64,000 nucleotides of DNA from Diprion similis (taxonomy: Eukaryota > Arthropoda > Insecta > Hymenoptera > Diprionidae). The translations under genes were made by a program, and so were the position numbers. This document shows, piece by piece, positions 1 through 13,490 of the stretch. The stretch lies in the NCBI RefSeq assembly GCF_021155765.1, contig NC_060106.1, positions 21,788,031 to 21,852,030 on the forward strand. Direction: 5' to 3'. Numbering within the stretch: the stretch's first letter is position 1; the number at the start of each line of letters is the position of its first letter. A model generated the notes under the pieces. The model made no database searches. It was not told the origin of the DNA and was given only the letters and a program-made list of their open reading frames with translations.

Positions 1-3
1 GAT

Positions 4-11
4 TATAAATA
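4..11 (+). promoter_or_regulatory. TATA-like box upstream of transportin
   Basis: An exact TATAAATA octamer lies about 190 bases before the transportin start codon, at the very left edge of the window. If used, it would place a start site near position 35-40. Broadly expressed insect genes often lack a TATA box, so this may be chance in AT-rich DNA. Confidence 0.25.
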
Positions 12-198
12 GGCACTGCCGCGTTGTTTGTGAATCACGTGAATTTTGGCCAAACTTGTCACCGCGAAAGCGTTTAAGAGCCGTCAGTTTCGCTTCAATT
101 CCAGACACGGCGTGGGGGTAGACAGTTCTTCCGGCTTCCGTTAAGTTTGCGAGGTCAGAGAAGGCTGGCTGTGTTCCGTGGTGCCGTTGAAAAACACA

Positions 199-3100
199 AT
201 GAAAATGGCGTGGCAACCGCAGGAGGAAGGACTTAGGCAAATTTTGACACTCCTGAAGGAGTCTCAGAGCCCAGACACAGCGACCCAACGTGCCGTGCAA
301 CAAGTATCCTTTCCCTATTTACACTGAAAATTTATTTCGCGTTGAACGATCAGCAGGAGTTCTTCAATACTTGCCAATCTGCGCTACCTACGCTGCCAAG
401 GGCGTGCTTTTATTGACAAATTATTCAGCCCGGGAAACCGTCCAGTGTGGAATGACGTTCGGATAATCGCAGCTTATCACCACCTATCTCGTAGCCTGGC
501 TGCACCCATTCTTTAATTCATTTCAGACGCGACAGTACTTTACTTTCATTCACCCGCTCAGCTCCCGGTTAAATATTTCGACGTATTTACAAAGTCTTAC
601 AATTAGCAATTTGCCTCCACGCCGATATGGCATCCGTAGCTTGTGTCAAATCTTCCCGGCTACTTCCTATTGTCACTCGGTAGACTTTCTCAAGTTTCGA
701 AAACGCCTTTTTGTCAAATTCGTACAGCTTCGTATTCTCTTGTATTTTTCTTCCACAAAATTTTTAACATTCTCATTTCTTCCAATTTTCTTTTAAACGT
801 TTGTAATAAATTCAGCAGCACTTGGCAAGCAACGAGTTAGATGGTTAGATAATTTTCCATTTTGGGAAACAAAGATAGATTTTTATCTCTTTGTTCTCGC
901 TTTCATTTAGACGTTTCAATAACAAGTTTAGTCATAACTTTGATCTTGATCCAATTTTCAAAACAAGTCTTCACTCTTCTTCAAGCCGTGCCAAATTACT
1001 ACCTACCTCTACACAATTATTTATTTTCTTTAACTAAAGACGTGTTGCAGAAATTGGAAGAACTCAACAAATTTCCAGATTTCAACAACTACCTTATATT
1101 TGTCTTGACGAAATTGACGTCCGAAGGTATGATATTCTCCATGTTTCTCATTTTAATCACTACTTTATCGTAATTTAGAAAAAAACTAAAACTAAAACGC
1201 TCAACAACTTATCAGTGAAATCGACTTTTAAGTTTACAGTTACTTTTTTTCTTGACGATGAATAACGTTTTGGCCTCAGGGAACATCCCAAACTAACCAT
1301 CAGAGCATTTCATCCTTATAAAAACGTGTTGATCAATACCAACGAATGCTTAGCTGAAATCAATGAGTTGTTAGCAAATAGTTACACATATGTTCAACTT
1401 GACAAATACCTTATGAAGCATTCTGTGAAACAAAGTAACAACATTATTAACCATTGACTCGTGAGTGACTGTATCAGCATCAAACTGGACAGATATTTGA
1501 AATATTCCACTTATAATATGCAAAGTGCATACATGTCCCGTATAGACTGTTTGCGTTTAATACCAGTTATATAACATATAACTTGACGACATTTTGTTCA
1601 CGAACACCAAGCTGTATTTTAGGTGAAACTACGCATCACATCATGAGGAATTCCTGGTCATTAATAGAAAGTATAACAAGCATTAGCATTCCATCTAATC
1701 CCAAACTAATCTTCCTCAATTTAAAATCACTTTTTACCAATGAAGATGGAATTCTTACATGATATGAAACTAATGTATCGAAACTATCTATCTTGTACAT
1801 GTAAATCAACGATATCTGCAGATAGAGGGTGTGGCTACCGAATGAGTCTTTTGGTTGTTTATCTGTTAATGGAAAACTAGAGAGTGAAGTCATTGCGAGA
1901 TTATATTAGGGTCTTTCCTTTTTTGGAAGGCACGTCCAAAATATTGTCACGTGTCTCGTTGTAGACTACGTTAAAGATGTAGTCTCCAAATTCTAGCAAG
2001 ATAACCGATTCAGTGATCGATTGAACACATGCTAACAGCGGAAATTTCTTGATGCTTATTAATAACAGTAAAGAATACCTTGCAAGCAAAGTATGTAACA
2101 GGATGTCAAACAAGAATTGTATCTTATCTTTCTCACCTCAAATGGTGGGATGAGGAACTTTGAATATGCATGATAAAAATATAACTAACGTTCACTATGA
2201 AATCATCCACCACCAAGAATACTTGTCCCCAAGAGTATTTGAGAAAATAATTTATAATACTCATTTGTTGCAAAAATAATCAATACAGCCAAAAATGACA
2301 GCCTAAACAACAAAGTAATCTGGATAACGTAATTAAAATAATGTGTATATCCCACTTCTCAAAACGAAGAATCCATTGTGACATGTTTCAATTAACAATT
2401 CTATTGGCAGACCAACTATATAATTACTTTAAAACTAGCAGCTCATATGTAATTCATCAATACTGATATCCAACTAACAATAAACAGCGGTACTAAGATT
2501 ATTGTTAGAAATTAATCGGGAACATAATATCTTCGAAATCTACGACAAATGTGAGATTTTAGGCAGGAATACAAAGTCAGAAGATTCGTTCTTTAGTTAT
2601 TTAGTCTATTGAGGTATTTTATGCCAAAAACAAGCATCCTAAGTAAAAAGGCTTTCTGTCTAACTTAGAAACATTTTCATGTAAATTACACGTGCTATGT
2701 AAATGTGAAAAAGAATCTCATGCTTTTTTGTTGGAGACACTTTAAAGTTCCAAAGGCCTGTTGAGGACATCCAGTGATCAAAATGTTGTTCACTGTAATT
2801 GAAAGAAACATTATCTTACATCAGCAAATAAGAAATTGTTTCACTTGTAGTATTCACTGTCTAAATTATATTTTCACATTAGGTTTCAATCAATCTTGAG
2901 TTACCTTTAATTCAGAAATACCCATTTTGTGTTATGCAAATAGTACGTAATTCGATGAAACTTGAAAGACATTAGGTAGAATCAATTATTTCCTACAATT
3001 TTGTATCATGAATTAAGAAAATTCTCTAATGACAGATGAACCAACGAGATCTCTGAGTGGACTGATATTGAAGAACAACGTAAAAGCACACTTCAACAAA

Positions 3101-6100
3101 TTTGTACCTGAAGTGACAAATTTCATAAAACAAGAATGTCTCTCTGCAATCGGAGATCCTTCCCCATTGATCCGTGCTACAGTTGGCATTCTGATAACAA
3201 CCGTCGCGTCGAAAGGTAGGCTGATACCATTTGTAATTATATCGAGAATTTGTGGTACAATAAAGAAAGTTTTAGTTGAATTTACACTCCAATGTTATTT
3301 CTGTAATGCAACACAGGTGAACTTACATCTTGGCCGGAACTTCTACCAGCACTTTGTCAGATGCTGGATTCGCAAGACTACAATGTATGCGAGGGGGCCT
3401 TTGGCGCTCTATTAAAGATCTGTGAAGATTCGGCAGAATTATTAGACTCCGATGCGCTGAATCGGCCACTGAATGTTCTCATTCCCAAGTTTCTCCAATT
3501 CTTCAGGCACACCAGCCCCAAAATAAGATCTCACGCTATTGCTTGTGTCAATCACTTCATAATCAACAGAACCCAAGCACTGATGATCCACATCGATAGC
3601 TTCCTAGAAAATTTGTTTTATTTAGCAACCGACGACGATCCAGAAGTTCGGAAAAATGTCTGCAGGTAAAACTAAAGATTTACTTAAATTTATATTGCTT
3701 ACTTCTACTTATTCATTACATCATTAAGATTGCAAATCTAATTTCAATTTGATTTAATCTACAGGGCGCTGGTCATGCTTCTAGAAGTCCGAATGGACAG
3801 ACTCATACCTCATATGCACAATATCATTGAATACATGCTCATGAGAACCCAAGATCCCGATGAAGGTGTTGCTCTTGAAGCTTGTGAGTTTTGGCTGTCG
3901 TTAGCAGAGCAGCAAATATGTAAAGAGGCACTTGCTCCACATTTACCGAGGCTAGTTCCTGTTCTGGTAAGTGAAAAGTCAGGCTATCCTCAAAGATATC
4001 TATAACCCAGATAATACTAACCTTATTGAATCAAAAATAGTAATATGTTATAAATTAAATTTGAATAGAATTACTTCTTATAATGTTTGTATGATGTGGC
4101 TAGCTCAGTTTGAAAATTTCTACAGGTCAGAGGAATGAAGTACTCTGAGATCGACATCATTTTATTGAAAGGTGATGTCGAGGAGGATGAGATGATCCCA
4201 GACAGGGAAGAGGACATAAGGCCTAGGTTCCACAAGTCTAGAACACATCATACGCACCACGGTTCAACTAACAAACACTCTGATGATAATGGAGTAGGTG
4301 ACGATGACGATTCGGATCCTGAGGATGGCGGAGACGATGATTCGACACTCAGCGATTGGAATCTAAGAAAATGTTCAGCGGCTGCTTTGGACATGCTCGC
4401 TAACGTATTTGGAGAAGAATTGTTACCAGTTTTGGTGCCAATATTAAAAGAGACTCTTTTCCATCAAGACTGGGAAATCAAAGAGTCAGGAATACTTGCC
4501 CTTGGAGCAATTGCCGAAGGTAATTTACCCATTTCTGGTAATCAATTTCGTCGTCAATTGGTACTCAAGGTAATTGAATAGAATGTATCACAATCTATCT
4601 CCTCAGGCTGCATGACTGGGATGATACCACATTTGTCTGAACTAATACCCTACTTGATTGGCTGTCTTGGAGATAAAAAGGCGCTTGTACGTTCCATTAC
4701 TTGCTGGACTTTGAGCAGGTATGCACATTGGGTTTGCTCGCAACCTCACGAGACACATCTTAAACCCTTGATGACCGAGTTGCTCAAAAGAGTTCTTGAC
4801 GGAAATAAACGAGTCCAAGAAGCGGCATGTTCTGCATTTGCAACCCTTGAAGAGGAAGCATCAACGGAGTTGGTTCCATATCTAGGATTTATATTGGAAA
4901 CACTAGTCTTCGCTTTCGGCAAGTATATTTCCTACGAATAAACCTTTTTTTTTTCTGCCTATGTGGCAGGTACAAGTACACTTAAAGCCTGTTTAAGTTG
5001 AGGCTTGCATTGAATTAAAGACAAAGCAGATAACGCGGCATTTTGTAGTTCTGCTCAAACTTACATTTCCGTCTTTGCCAAGACTTCAACAATTTCCAAC
5101 GTTTCGTATTATATTAATCCAACAGGAAAGTACCAACACAAAAACTTACTGATACTTTACGACGCGATTGGGACACTGGCCGATTCAGTTGGTCGCCATT
5201 TGAATAAGCCTGACTATATCAACTTGCTCATGCCACCATTAATTAATAAGTGGAATGTCTTGAAGGATGAAGATAAAGACCTCTTTCCGTTGTTGGAGTG
5301 TCTGTCTTCTGTTGCCACGGCTCTACAATCAGGATTTCTTCCATACTGTGAACCAGTCTACAGGTGTGACAAGTTGTTCTGCAACTCGTATTTGATCAAA
5401 AGATAAATCAAATCACTTGTTTTCTTTTATTTCCATTGCATAATAACATGCGTTGATATGCAGTCTTATCTTCCGTTTTTCTTGCAGGCGTTGCGTCTCG
5501 TTAGTTGAGCAGACACTGAACCAACACATTGCAAATACGCAGAGTCCTGAACAGTTCGATGCACCTGACAAAGACTTTATGATCGTTGCGTTGGATCTAT
5601 TAAGTGGGTTGGCAGAAGGTTTGGACGGACACATGGAGAGTTTGGTGCTCAACAGCAACGTAATGCAGTTGCTGTATCAGTGCATGCAGGATCCAATGCC
5701 TGAAGTTAGGCAGAGCAGCTTTGCCCTACTTGGAGACCTCACCAAAGCATGTTTTCAACATGTATTACCCTGCATATGTTAGTACACTTTCATATTTATT
5801 ACCTAATTTTATGTATTGAAAATATGGTGCAGCTACTATATTCAATTTACGTAAAGTTAGCTAATAACTAACTTGATCCAAATTCTTCGAGTAATTAGGT
5901 ATATTTTGAAATTTGTTTTTAGCGGACTTTATGCCTATCCTCGGTCAGAACTTGAACCCTGAATTCATATCAGTATGCAACAACGCAACCTGGGCTATTG
6001 GAGAAATATCTATAAAACTAGGTAAGTCCTAATATTTTCGATATGTTGATTGAGCACCAAATTGTTTCAGATTATTCATTGATTTGTCTACACTTCAACA

Positions 6101-9100
6101 TCCGGAAAAAGTTGACAATTATTTTTAGTTCGTAATTCAAAAAATATATCATCCAATGAGAATGATTATTTTATTAATAGCATTGATTGCTTGAGGTCGC
6201 ACTTCACTGACTAAAGCCTCAACAATAGAGTTTCTAAAATTCTATAAGAAACTCGTGATCACCGTTTCTGTCATTGACTTTTGGCCATTCTACTCGTAGA
6301 ATCGTAAACTTGGAATACTTGTTATCTAATTCTGAACGATTCTAAATCGGTTTCTCCCAAAGTGACTGCTTAGTAAGATGCAAAGTTTAAGAGTGAGTTT
6401 TTTTGATCGTAGTGAACTTTTTATTAGAAATTTTTACTTTTCAACAGGTGCTGACACAAGTCCGTACGTTCCTTTGATCCTGTCACAGCTAATTGACATA
6501 ATCAACCGACCTAATGCGCCTAAGACACTCCTGGAAAATACTGGTAAGTTATGCAACTTTGAATAAATTGTCAAACCTTATTTTGTACCCATTTCCACCG
6601 TGGACTGCCGAAATGCAGTTGCACCCGTTCTACGGCTTAAGACTAATCCATATCGAAGAATCATATTGAAGGTTGTGTACTCAGCAACAAAATATTGATA
6701 ACGTACAAAATAAACTGAAAGTTAAAACTGAAGTATCAAAGAATCGGAAGGAATAAGTTGAATCAAAATGGTATATCTATGAGTTTGTTTAATTAAAATT
6801 TGTCACCTTATTATCATTACTGTTCCTTGTTTTGTAGTCGTGGAATTTGGTTCGTGTAGAATTTTAATTGTTGACAGTTTTTTCGTTCAGCTAGTTCTGA
6901 TTCATCATGAAATTTAATATTTTCTGTGGTTCAATTCTCAGAATAGATCTGTATAGTTTTACCAATCACAAATCCCTTTAACCATTTCATGTATAGGATA
7001 GAACGACAAATATCTGAGGGGTATATAGAAGTTGACTTTTCTGAAGAAGATGACTTTGTAATCTGGTAACCTTGTGTACCTCGCGTAAAATATTATCATG
7101 TTGTTTGTAGAAATCGTAAATAGTTGTCATGAAAAATACTACAGTAATGTTGCAAAATGCAAATGCGTTAGGTCAAAGATACCGGCAAAGTTGAAAGTGT
7201 TTGTAGTAAAGTATCTTGTAAATCAAAATACTTTATCTACTCAACACTCGATATATAAAACCAACACTAAGGGTGTAAAGCAAGTTTCTCAATATTCTCG
7301 GACGGATACGTTTTTTATTATGAGTTTCTACACAAAAAGTCGAGTGATAAGACTCTAAACATAATTTACATGAACCGGATATGAAGGCTTGTGAATCGGT
7401 TTTGAAATTACCTAATTACGAATATATTTTTCATATGTCAAGTATGTAGTCTTTCAAAACATGGTGTCCAGCAGTTAGAAGCATCGGAAATTGTAGGAAT
7501 GTCAAATTTTATTTGTTAGAAAAAATGTATCGGAAAATTGAAAATTATTTTCTTAATAATGTTGTTATCAAAATTTTTCTATTATTTGAAGATCAGTTCA
7601 CTAAGTGTTTCAAATATTTACATTGAAAACAGACATAGAAAGTGCTAAGGAAGTTGATTCCCATCTGGTCAAGAAAAACCAAGGAAGTTAAGTAAAACTC
7701 AGGGATTTTTTCATGCTATGCTCGATGGATATTACAAAGAGATAATTACGCGATAATGGAAAGTAATTGATCAAGTTCTCGTTCGTTTCAAATGAACTTA
7801 AAAAATTAATTATTCGGTGTGCAGCTGTTATAATTTTTCCTATTGTTTCAGCAACTAGCATAGTTGTATTACCTATGTTTACTATTATAAGTATTTGATA
7901 TGTTGATTGATGATACGTTGACCTGTGTTTACCTTGTCTCTATTGATTGTTATTGATATTGATTAATTATTAATTGATTAATTGATTAATTATGAATTTA
8001 TTAAAGTTACACGCAGCAGAATATTCGCCTGAGTTGGTTGTTGGTTCGCTATCAGTTTGTCTTATTGTTTGTGTTTCCGGTCACTTCACTACACTTCGCT
8101 TCACTTCACTACTTACCGAAATGAAATGAAATGAAACGTAGCCATAACGATCGGTCGCCTAGGTTATGTGTGTCCCCACGACGTCGCCCCCATGTTACAG
8201 CAGTTTGTCCGACAGTGGTGTGTAACTTTTTTAATTATTATTATTACATTCTATTATCATTACATTATTATATCCTATTTTTATTAGTATTTTATTACGT
8301 ATTACCACTATTTATCTATTATTATTCCTGATCCCTATAATTAATTGCATTGATATATAGTCATTTTTGAGTCGTTGCATACCCATTGCTCTAGACCAGA
8401 AACACCTGGAGTGTTCAACTAACGTCTTTTTATCCATAACAACAAAAATTGGGATACAATTCATTATCGATATGATACTTCAAAAGTGTCCAATCGTCGC
8501 TATCTATAATTCTTTTATAGTACCACTCGAGTACCGTTACATAGATTTTTATGGATGTTTTCAGTGAGTACGTATAATAATTACAGTTACTACCACAAAA
8601 TTTGACTTTGGTATCAGGAAGTAATATCCCTAATACTAGTACTAACTTGTGTCCTCTAGTGCGTACCCTATACATAATTTGTCATACGCTATTTAATCTT
8701 TCAGCGCCGTGGTGAACTCTTTGATTGTTATCAATATGTAAATCATTTCGATAATTCTGTCTTTTTTTTTTTAATACCTTAATCCTTTGCAAGGTAACAG
8801 TTTAGTCATTCATGTTGCAGCTCTTGAGAACAAAAAATTCATCTCTCATTTTTCGTACTAATATTATCTCTTACAAAGGATTAATGTAAAGCTTTCAGCT
8901 GATATCCTCAGGCACAAGGTCAGGAGGTGACAAGACTATAATAAATCCTACTTTCATCGAAAGTGAAATGAGTTTTCTATCGTTATCACTCGCTGTAAAC
9001 ATTTTGTTGAAATGAAAACTATTCTTTCAACTTTTTAACGATTCTGTTCCATGCAAGCAATTCCTCGATTATGCCACTTATCTATAAATCTTTTGTCACA

Positions 9101-9640
9101 GAGGATAATCTAAATCAAAATTATAATTCAATACTCTTTGATTAGCAGAGTAGAATTTTTTAATGTTATTTTAAACTTTATTAATAGGTGCACATCGCTA
9201 AGGAATATACGAGATAACGAGGAGAAGGATTCAGCATTTAGAGGCATGTGCCAAATGATTACTGTTAATCCCGCCGGTGTTGTACCAGACTTTATCTTCT
9301 TCTGTGATGCTGTCGCTTCCTGGGTTACACCTAGGGACGATCTGAAGGACATGTTCCACAAAGTATGTATACGTGGTTTGCTTTAAAATATGCTCAAATC
9401 AAAATTTCCAGCTAACTAATGATATAATTTTTAAAACTGGTCAAATTTCAAATTTAATTATGAACCAAGCTGACCGACTTAGTTCTGCTAGGTTTGATGA
9501 AGGAGTAATATATAAAAAATTTCAATTCACAGATTTTGCATGGGTTCAAAAATCAAGTTGGTGCAGAAAACTGGAAACGATTTTCCGATCAATTTCCGCC
9601 ACAGCTTAGTGAGCGGCTTCATGGCATGTATGGCGTCTGA
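199..9640 (+). CDS. Tnpo: Transportin-1 (karyopherin beta-2), nuclear import receptor
   Basis: Carries M9/PY-NLS cargoes such as hnRNPs through the nuclear pore and releases them on RanGTP (family knowledge). Fourteen coding exons join without a frame break into 899 residues, close to the usual ~890: 199-303, 1051-1126, 3036-3215, 3317-3665, 3765-3966, 4126-4519, 4607-4918, 5126-5363, 5488-5777, 5923-6021, 6448-6543, 8142-8217, 9188-9362, 9533-9640. The start resembles the family N-terminus ([14 protein letters not shown]). HEAT-repeat landmarks include [15 protein letters not shown]-less helix pairs such as [14 protein letters not shown], and [17 protein letters not shown] across exons 11-12. 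The regulatory H8 acidic loop, about residues 320-368, is Asp/Glu-rich and here also carries a His-rich patch. The protein ends HGMYGV, as in the family. Long introns 2, 11 and 12 (1.9, 1.6 and 1.0 kb) hold no recognisable gene. Exon 12 (76 bases) was placed by phase and by its conserved GYVCP core. Confidence 0.95.
4919..5125 (+). other. GC-AG intron (transportin intron 7)
   Basis: The reading frame of the flanking exons is restored only if exon 7 ends at 4918 and the intron begins GCAAGT. The nearby GT at 4923-4924 would shift the frame. The acceptor ends AACAG at 5125. The joined sequence reads FAFGKYQHKN, matching the conserved transportin stretch. GCAAGT is the usual donor of the minor GC-AG intron class. 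Confidence 0.85.
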
Positions 9641-9659
9641 GCAGCCCCGCCTACTTATT

Positions 9660-9898
9660 GTAAGTACATATTAACATTATAGATACTTAGTTTTGGACGA
9701 CTTTATCAGTCTATTCAGAAAGCGAACTAATTTACGGCTGCTGCATAATTTAGATCAAAGGGTCGAAGTATCGGAAGGCTTCCTAGATTTTGGCTATGAG
9801 ATTTTCTCACGCCCCGAGTCCCCCACTGATAGATTTCAATACGAAAAAAGATATTTTGTCGGTCTAACGAGTTACTTCCTGCTGTTTTTATTTTTCAG
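9660..9898 (+). other. Probable 3' UTR intron of transportin
   Basis: Nineteen bases after the TGA stop there is a consensus donor (GTAAGTAC). At 9885-9898 a long T-rich tract ends in CAG. The two would define a 239-base intron in the 3' UTR. The donor lies under 50 bases from the stop, so it need not trigger nonsense-mediated decay. No transcript evidence is available. Confidence 0.4.
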
Positions 9899-10214
9899 AC
9901 GGCCGCTGTACGGGGCAGGCCGAATGGGGTTGGGCGGGGAATAATAATACTGGGTGGACAGGGTGGGTGGGTGAAACCACGGCCTCTTCTCATCGTCATC
10001 GTCATCTCGTAAACGTATTCGTAATCGTCGTAACCGTCTCGTCGTCGTTGTGAGGCCCTCGGAAAAATGTGAGATCTCAATGTAATCGTTCGTTGGTCAT
10101 TCTGAAACGATAAACAAAACAGTAATCCATGCGGCGGATAAAAACTCGAAAAGATGAAGAAAATGAGAAAGAAAATACTATCACAAAGGGAAAAACAAAG
10201 TATATAAACAAACA

Positions 10215-10224
10215 AATAAATAAA
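10215..10224 (+). terminator. Overlapping AATAAA polyadenylation signals for transportin
   Basis: Two overlapping AATAAA hexamers lie about 575 bases past the transportin stop, or about 335 bases of mature 3' UTR if the preceding intron is real. A G-rich tract starts 35 bases downstream, a position compatible with a downstream cleavage or pause element. Confidence 0.4.
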
Positions 10225-10258
10225 ATGAATCAACACACAGCGGCCGAGGGGAACTAAA

Positions 10259-10301
10259 GGGAGGGTGGGTCAGGGTGGGAGGGAGGGTGGGTTATTGTGG
10301 G
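10259..10301 (+). other. G-rich tract with nine GGG runs (G-quadruplex potential)
   Basis: Nine separate GGG runs occur in 43 bases; the first eight are separated by one to three bases and the last by seven. This far exceeds the usual four-run G-quadruplex pattern. The tract follows the candidate transportin poly(A) signals on the same strand, so a role in transcription pausing or cleavage is possible but inferred. Confidence 0.85.
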
Positions 10302-11899
10302 TATCACCACCACTTAGTGTGGAGAAAAGGGAGGGGAGAGAAACGTACCGCACGCCGGCCATGTATGCAATATATGTGGCCGTCGATATTTAAAAAACGG
10401 TACCGCGAAAACGTAGGAGTGTGCGGTTATACGCGCAAATTGAATTAGTGATCCATACGCTGGTTGGCGTATTGCGCCCCAGTGTACAAAAAATAAGATG
10501 CAATCAAGCCTGCAGTTCTTTATTATCAAGACTACTGGCTTATATTATCTACTGCGCACTGCTCAAGATTAATATTCTTGTGCTAACCCAATACGAGAGA
10601 AAAAATTGAATCTTTTTATCTCTACTTTCTCGTATGCGCTTAGCTACGTACACATTATGTATGTACATGTATTTTTCTTCCGCGGTAGGCAATCGAGTGC
10701 CATAAATCGCTTGTTTACGTGAAAAGAAAAAAAGTTTAAACTAGACAAATGACCGTATTATATATTTCTCATCGAGCAGCCGCGCAAAACTCTTTCGACC
10801 TTGATATATATATTTTTTCCAAACTTGTATGTTTTTATTATTGTAAATTACAAGGCATAAGAGGGAAAAAAAAAAAAAAAAGAATAAGAAGAATTTTGCT
10901 TCGTGTCTTTTTGTCTGTTCATAGGATCGATCAATGTCAACCAACGTGTTTTAGAAATTGTTGAAAAAAAATTTTTTACTACCCGTTATCAAGGATCGAT
11001 ACCAACGATTTATATCGTAAATGATATGTTCGATATAAGTGAAATACTGTATAAACTATGCTGTTTTTGTAATTAAGAGTAGTGACTGGCTGAAAGAGAG
11101 TCAGTGGTCTGCAGAAAAAAGTAAAGAAACATCGTGAAATAATATCTGATTAGAAATGTAAAAAAGCTTTGTTTTATCGCGTAACGGTGAGTTAGATTAC
11201 GTCCAAATACTAAAGCGCTCATATCCACAACTGTTATGATCTTCAGAAACAGTTTCAAGTACACGTAAACTCATCAATCGATCGCACAAGTGCGCTATTC
11301 TACCGTGCTTTGGTTGAAAATACAAATGCGATTAAGCTTCAAATATTCCAAATGATTTAAATTTTAGTTGAAGGATTAAGTTTTTTTTAATTATTATCAA
11401 AATGACGCAATTGACCTAAACAAAAATAAAGGGAAGGGGGGGGGGGGTCGTATTCAACATAGAAATTTATAATTCGAGACTACGAATGATGCAAGGTCAA
11501 TGCAATCAGGCCTTTCATCTGCATAAATTTCAAAAAGTGTTATAATATCTAGGAACAAACGAAAAAAAGTTGATTATTCCACACATTTGGGTTTTCTGAT
11601 TTTTTTTTTTTTTTCTCACTTTCTCTTTACCAACCCAAGAATATTCTTAAGATTTAACTAAGTAAAGCACGGTTCACGCAAAGAATTCCGATGTCTATGT
11701 TTCTGTTACGTTAATGACTCAACAAATTTATCGTAAATAATGGAAAGCTTTAATAAAGTAATGTGAATGGCAGGGGACACGAAATGGTAGTGGCAATCAA
11801 AGCGATAACGAAGACACAAGACTTCAAGTTTCTGTTTCCTCAATGATTCTGTTTGTTGATTTAGGATTTCTGTTTGTAGTTTTCCTTTTATTTTTATTT

Positions 11900-11932
<33 letters not shown>

Positions 11933-13490
11933 CTTCTATTCACCTTCTACACGTGACGTAGATTACGTATACAAAAGTTTACTGATACTTGATACTTCAC
12001 ATTTCCATTAACTATTGCTAGGTGATGTTATTAGTGGAACTATTTCGATCAAAGTTCTATCGAAGTCTGTTGTCTTCGGACGTCCAATCAAAACTCGAAT
12101 GATCAGGAAAAGAGCTGAAAACTTTCAAATTACGTATTGATGATATGTGACTGCTGTCGACTTAAGTGACGTTAGTTTGTCAATCACTTGACAGTAATTG
12201 TCATCGATAAATCTGATCCCAAATTAGTCCTTTCCTAACCCTGCCTGCGCCATATTTGTGATATTAATGACTGTCTTTTTTTTTTTCTCATTTACAACTT
12301 TTTCCATATTATCGAATGAATCGGGTCACGATCAGACGGTCAATCAGTCAACTTATAACTTGTAAGATTTTAACATTTCTCTGTTCAACTTTTCCTCGAC
12401 GTTAACCTTCGAATTTACCGAGGATATTTTAATTATGTAATCTTTTTATTTATTTTTATTTATTATAAGCATTATTATTATCATTATTTTTTTTTCTAAG
12501 ACGATATTTGAGCCCATCCGATCAGTTAAAAATTTACCTAGTTGCGTGTGTTGCGCTGAATTCCGACCGTCTGATCTGATCCCGAAAGAAAGCTAAAAAC
12601 AACAGCTAGTATAACGTAATTAATTGACAAATGAGGAAAGTTGGAAGCTTCGATACGCACTACTTATGTGTAACGTAGTATGATCATAAAAATAAAAATG
12701 TTATTAGACAGCCGAAAGGAATTGTGATTCATAGATATTTTTATTTTATTTTATTTTTAATCAAAGTTTTACTATTAGTATTTTTTTTCTTTTTTTTTTT
12801 CTTTCAATTGAATTATGTGTAACAAAGTACCAAATTTCTATTGCAAGTTGCGTAAACGTAGCGTGAAAATAAAATTCTGAAGGGGAAGTCATAAATGAAT
12901 GTATGGGATTACAATGTATGTATTTGTGGTAATTATGGGGGTGATCGAATATTGAAGTAATAATTAAACGGCAAAAACACAAGTAAATATATTGTTGTAT
13001 CTTTATTATTATTTTTTATTATTGTTGATGTTGTCGCTGTTGTTGTTATCATTGCATGAGACTATAGCGTAATAGACTGACGATGAACCATAATTATGGT
13101 TAATTAATTATATTATAATATCTCTCACTTAATGCTACGTTACGGTTATTACTATAATTATTTTTAATTATTTTTTTTTTTCTCATGATGACTGCTAGTA
13201 CTATTAGGCGGTGTATTTTATTAATTATATATTCATTGTAGAACGTTCCGTGCAGGCAGTAATGGAAGTGGTTTCTGTCCTCTGAGAAATTTGACTAGAC
13301 GTATGTTCTATACGTTGTACAGTATTTTATAACAGTTTAAGGAGATGATATACCTACTCCATTTCAACGTGGACTTGATAGCTCTAAACATCCGAGTCCA
13401 TGAATCACGAACGCGGAAAAATGAACAACAACCAGATTCTACGTGGAATGATGTACAAAAAGACACCATAATAGTCGAAATGGACGACAT

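Noticed and set aside
9895-10236. 113-codon minus-strand frame over the transportin 3' UTR
   Set aside because: Low-complexity composition from G-rich and CGT-repeat DNA read in reverse; no family similarity or splice logic.
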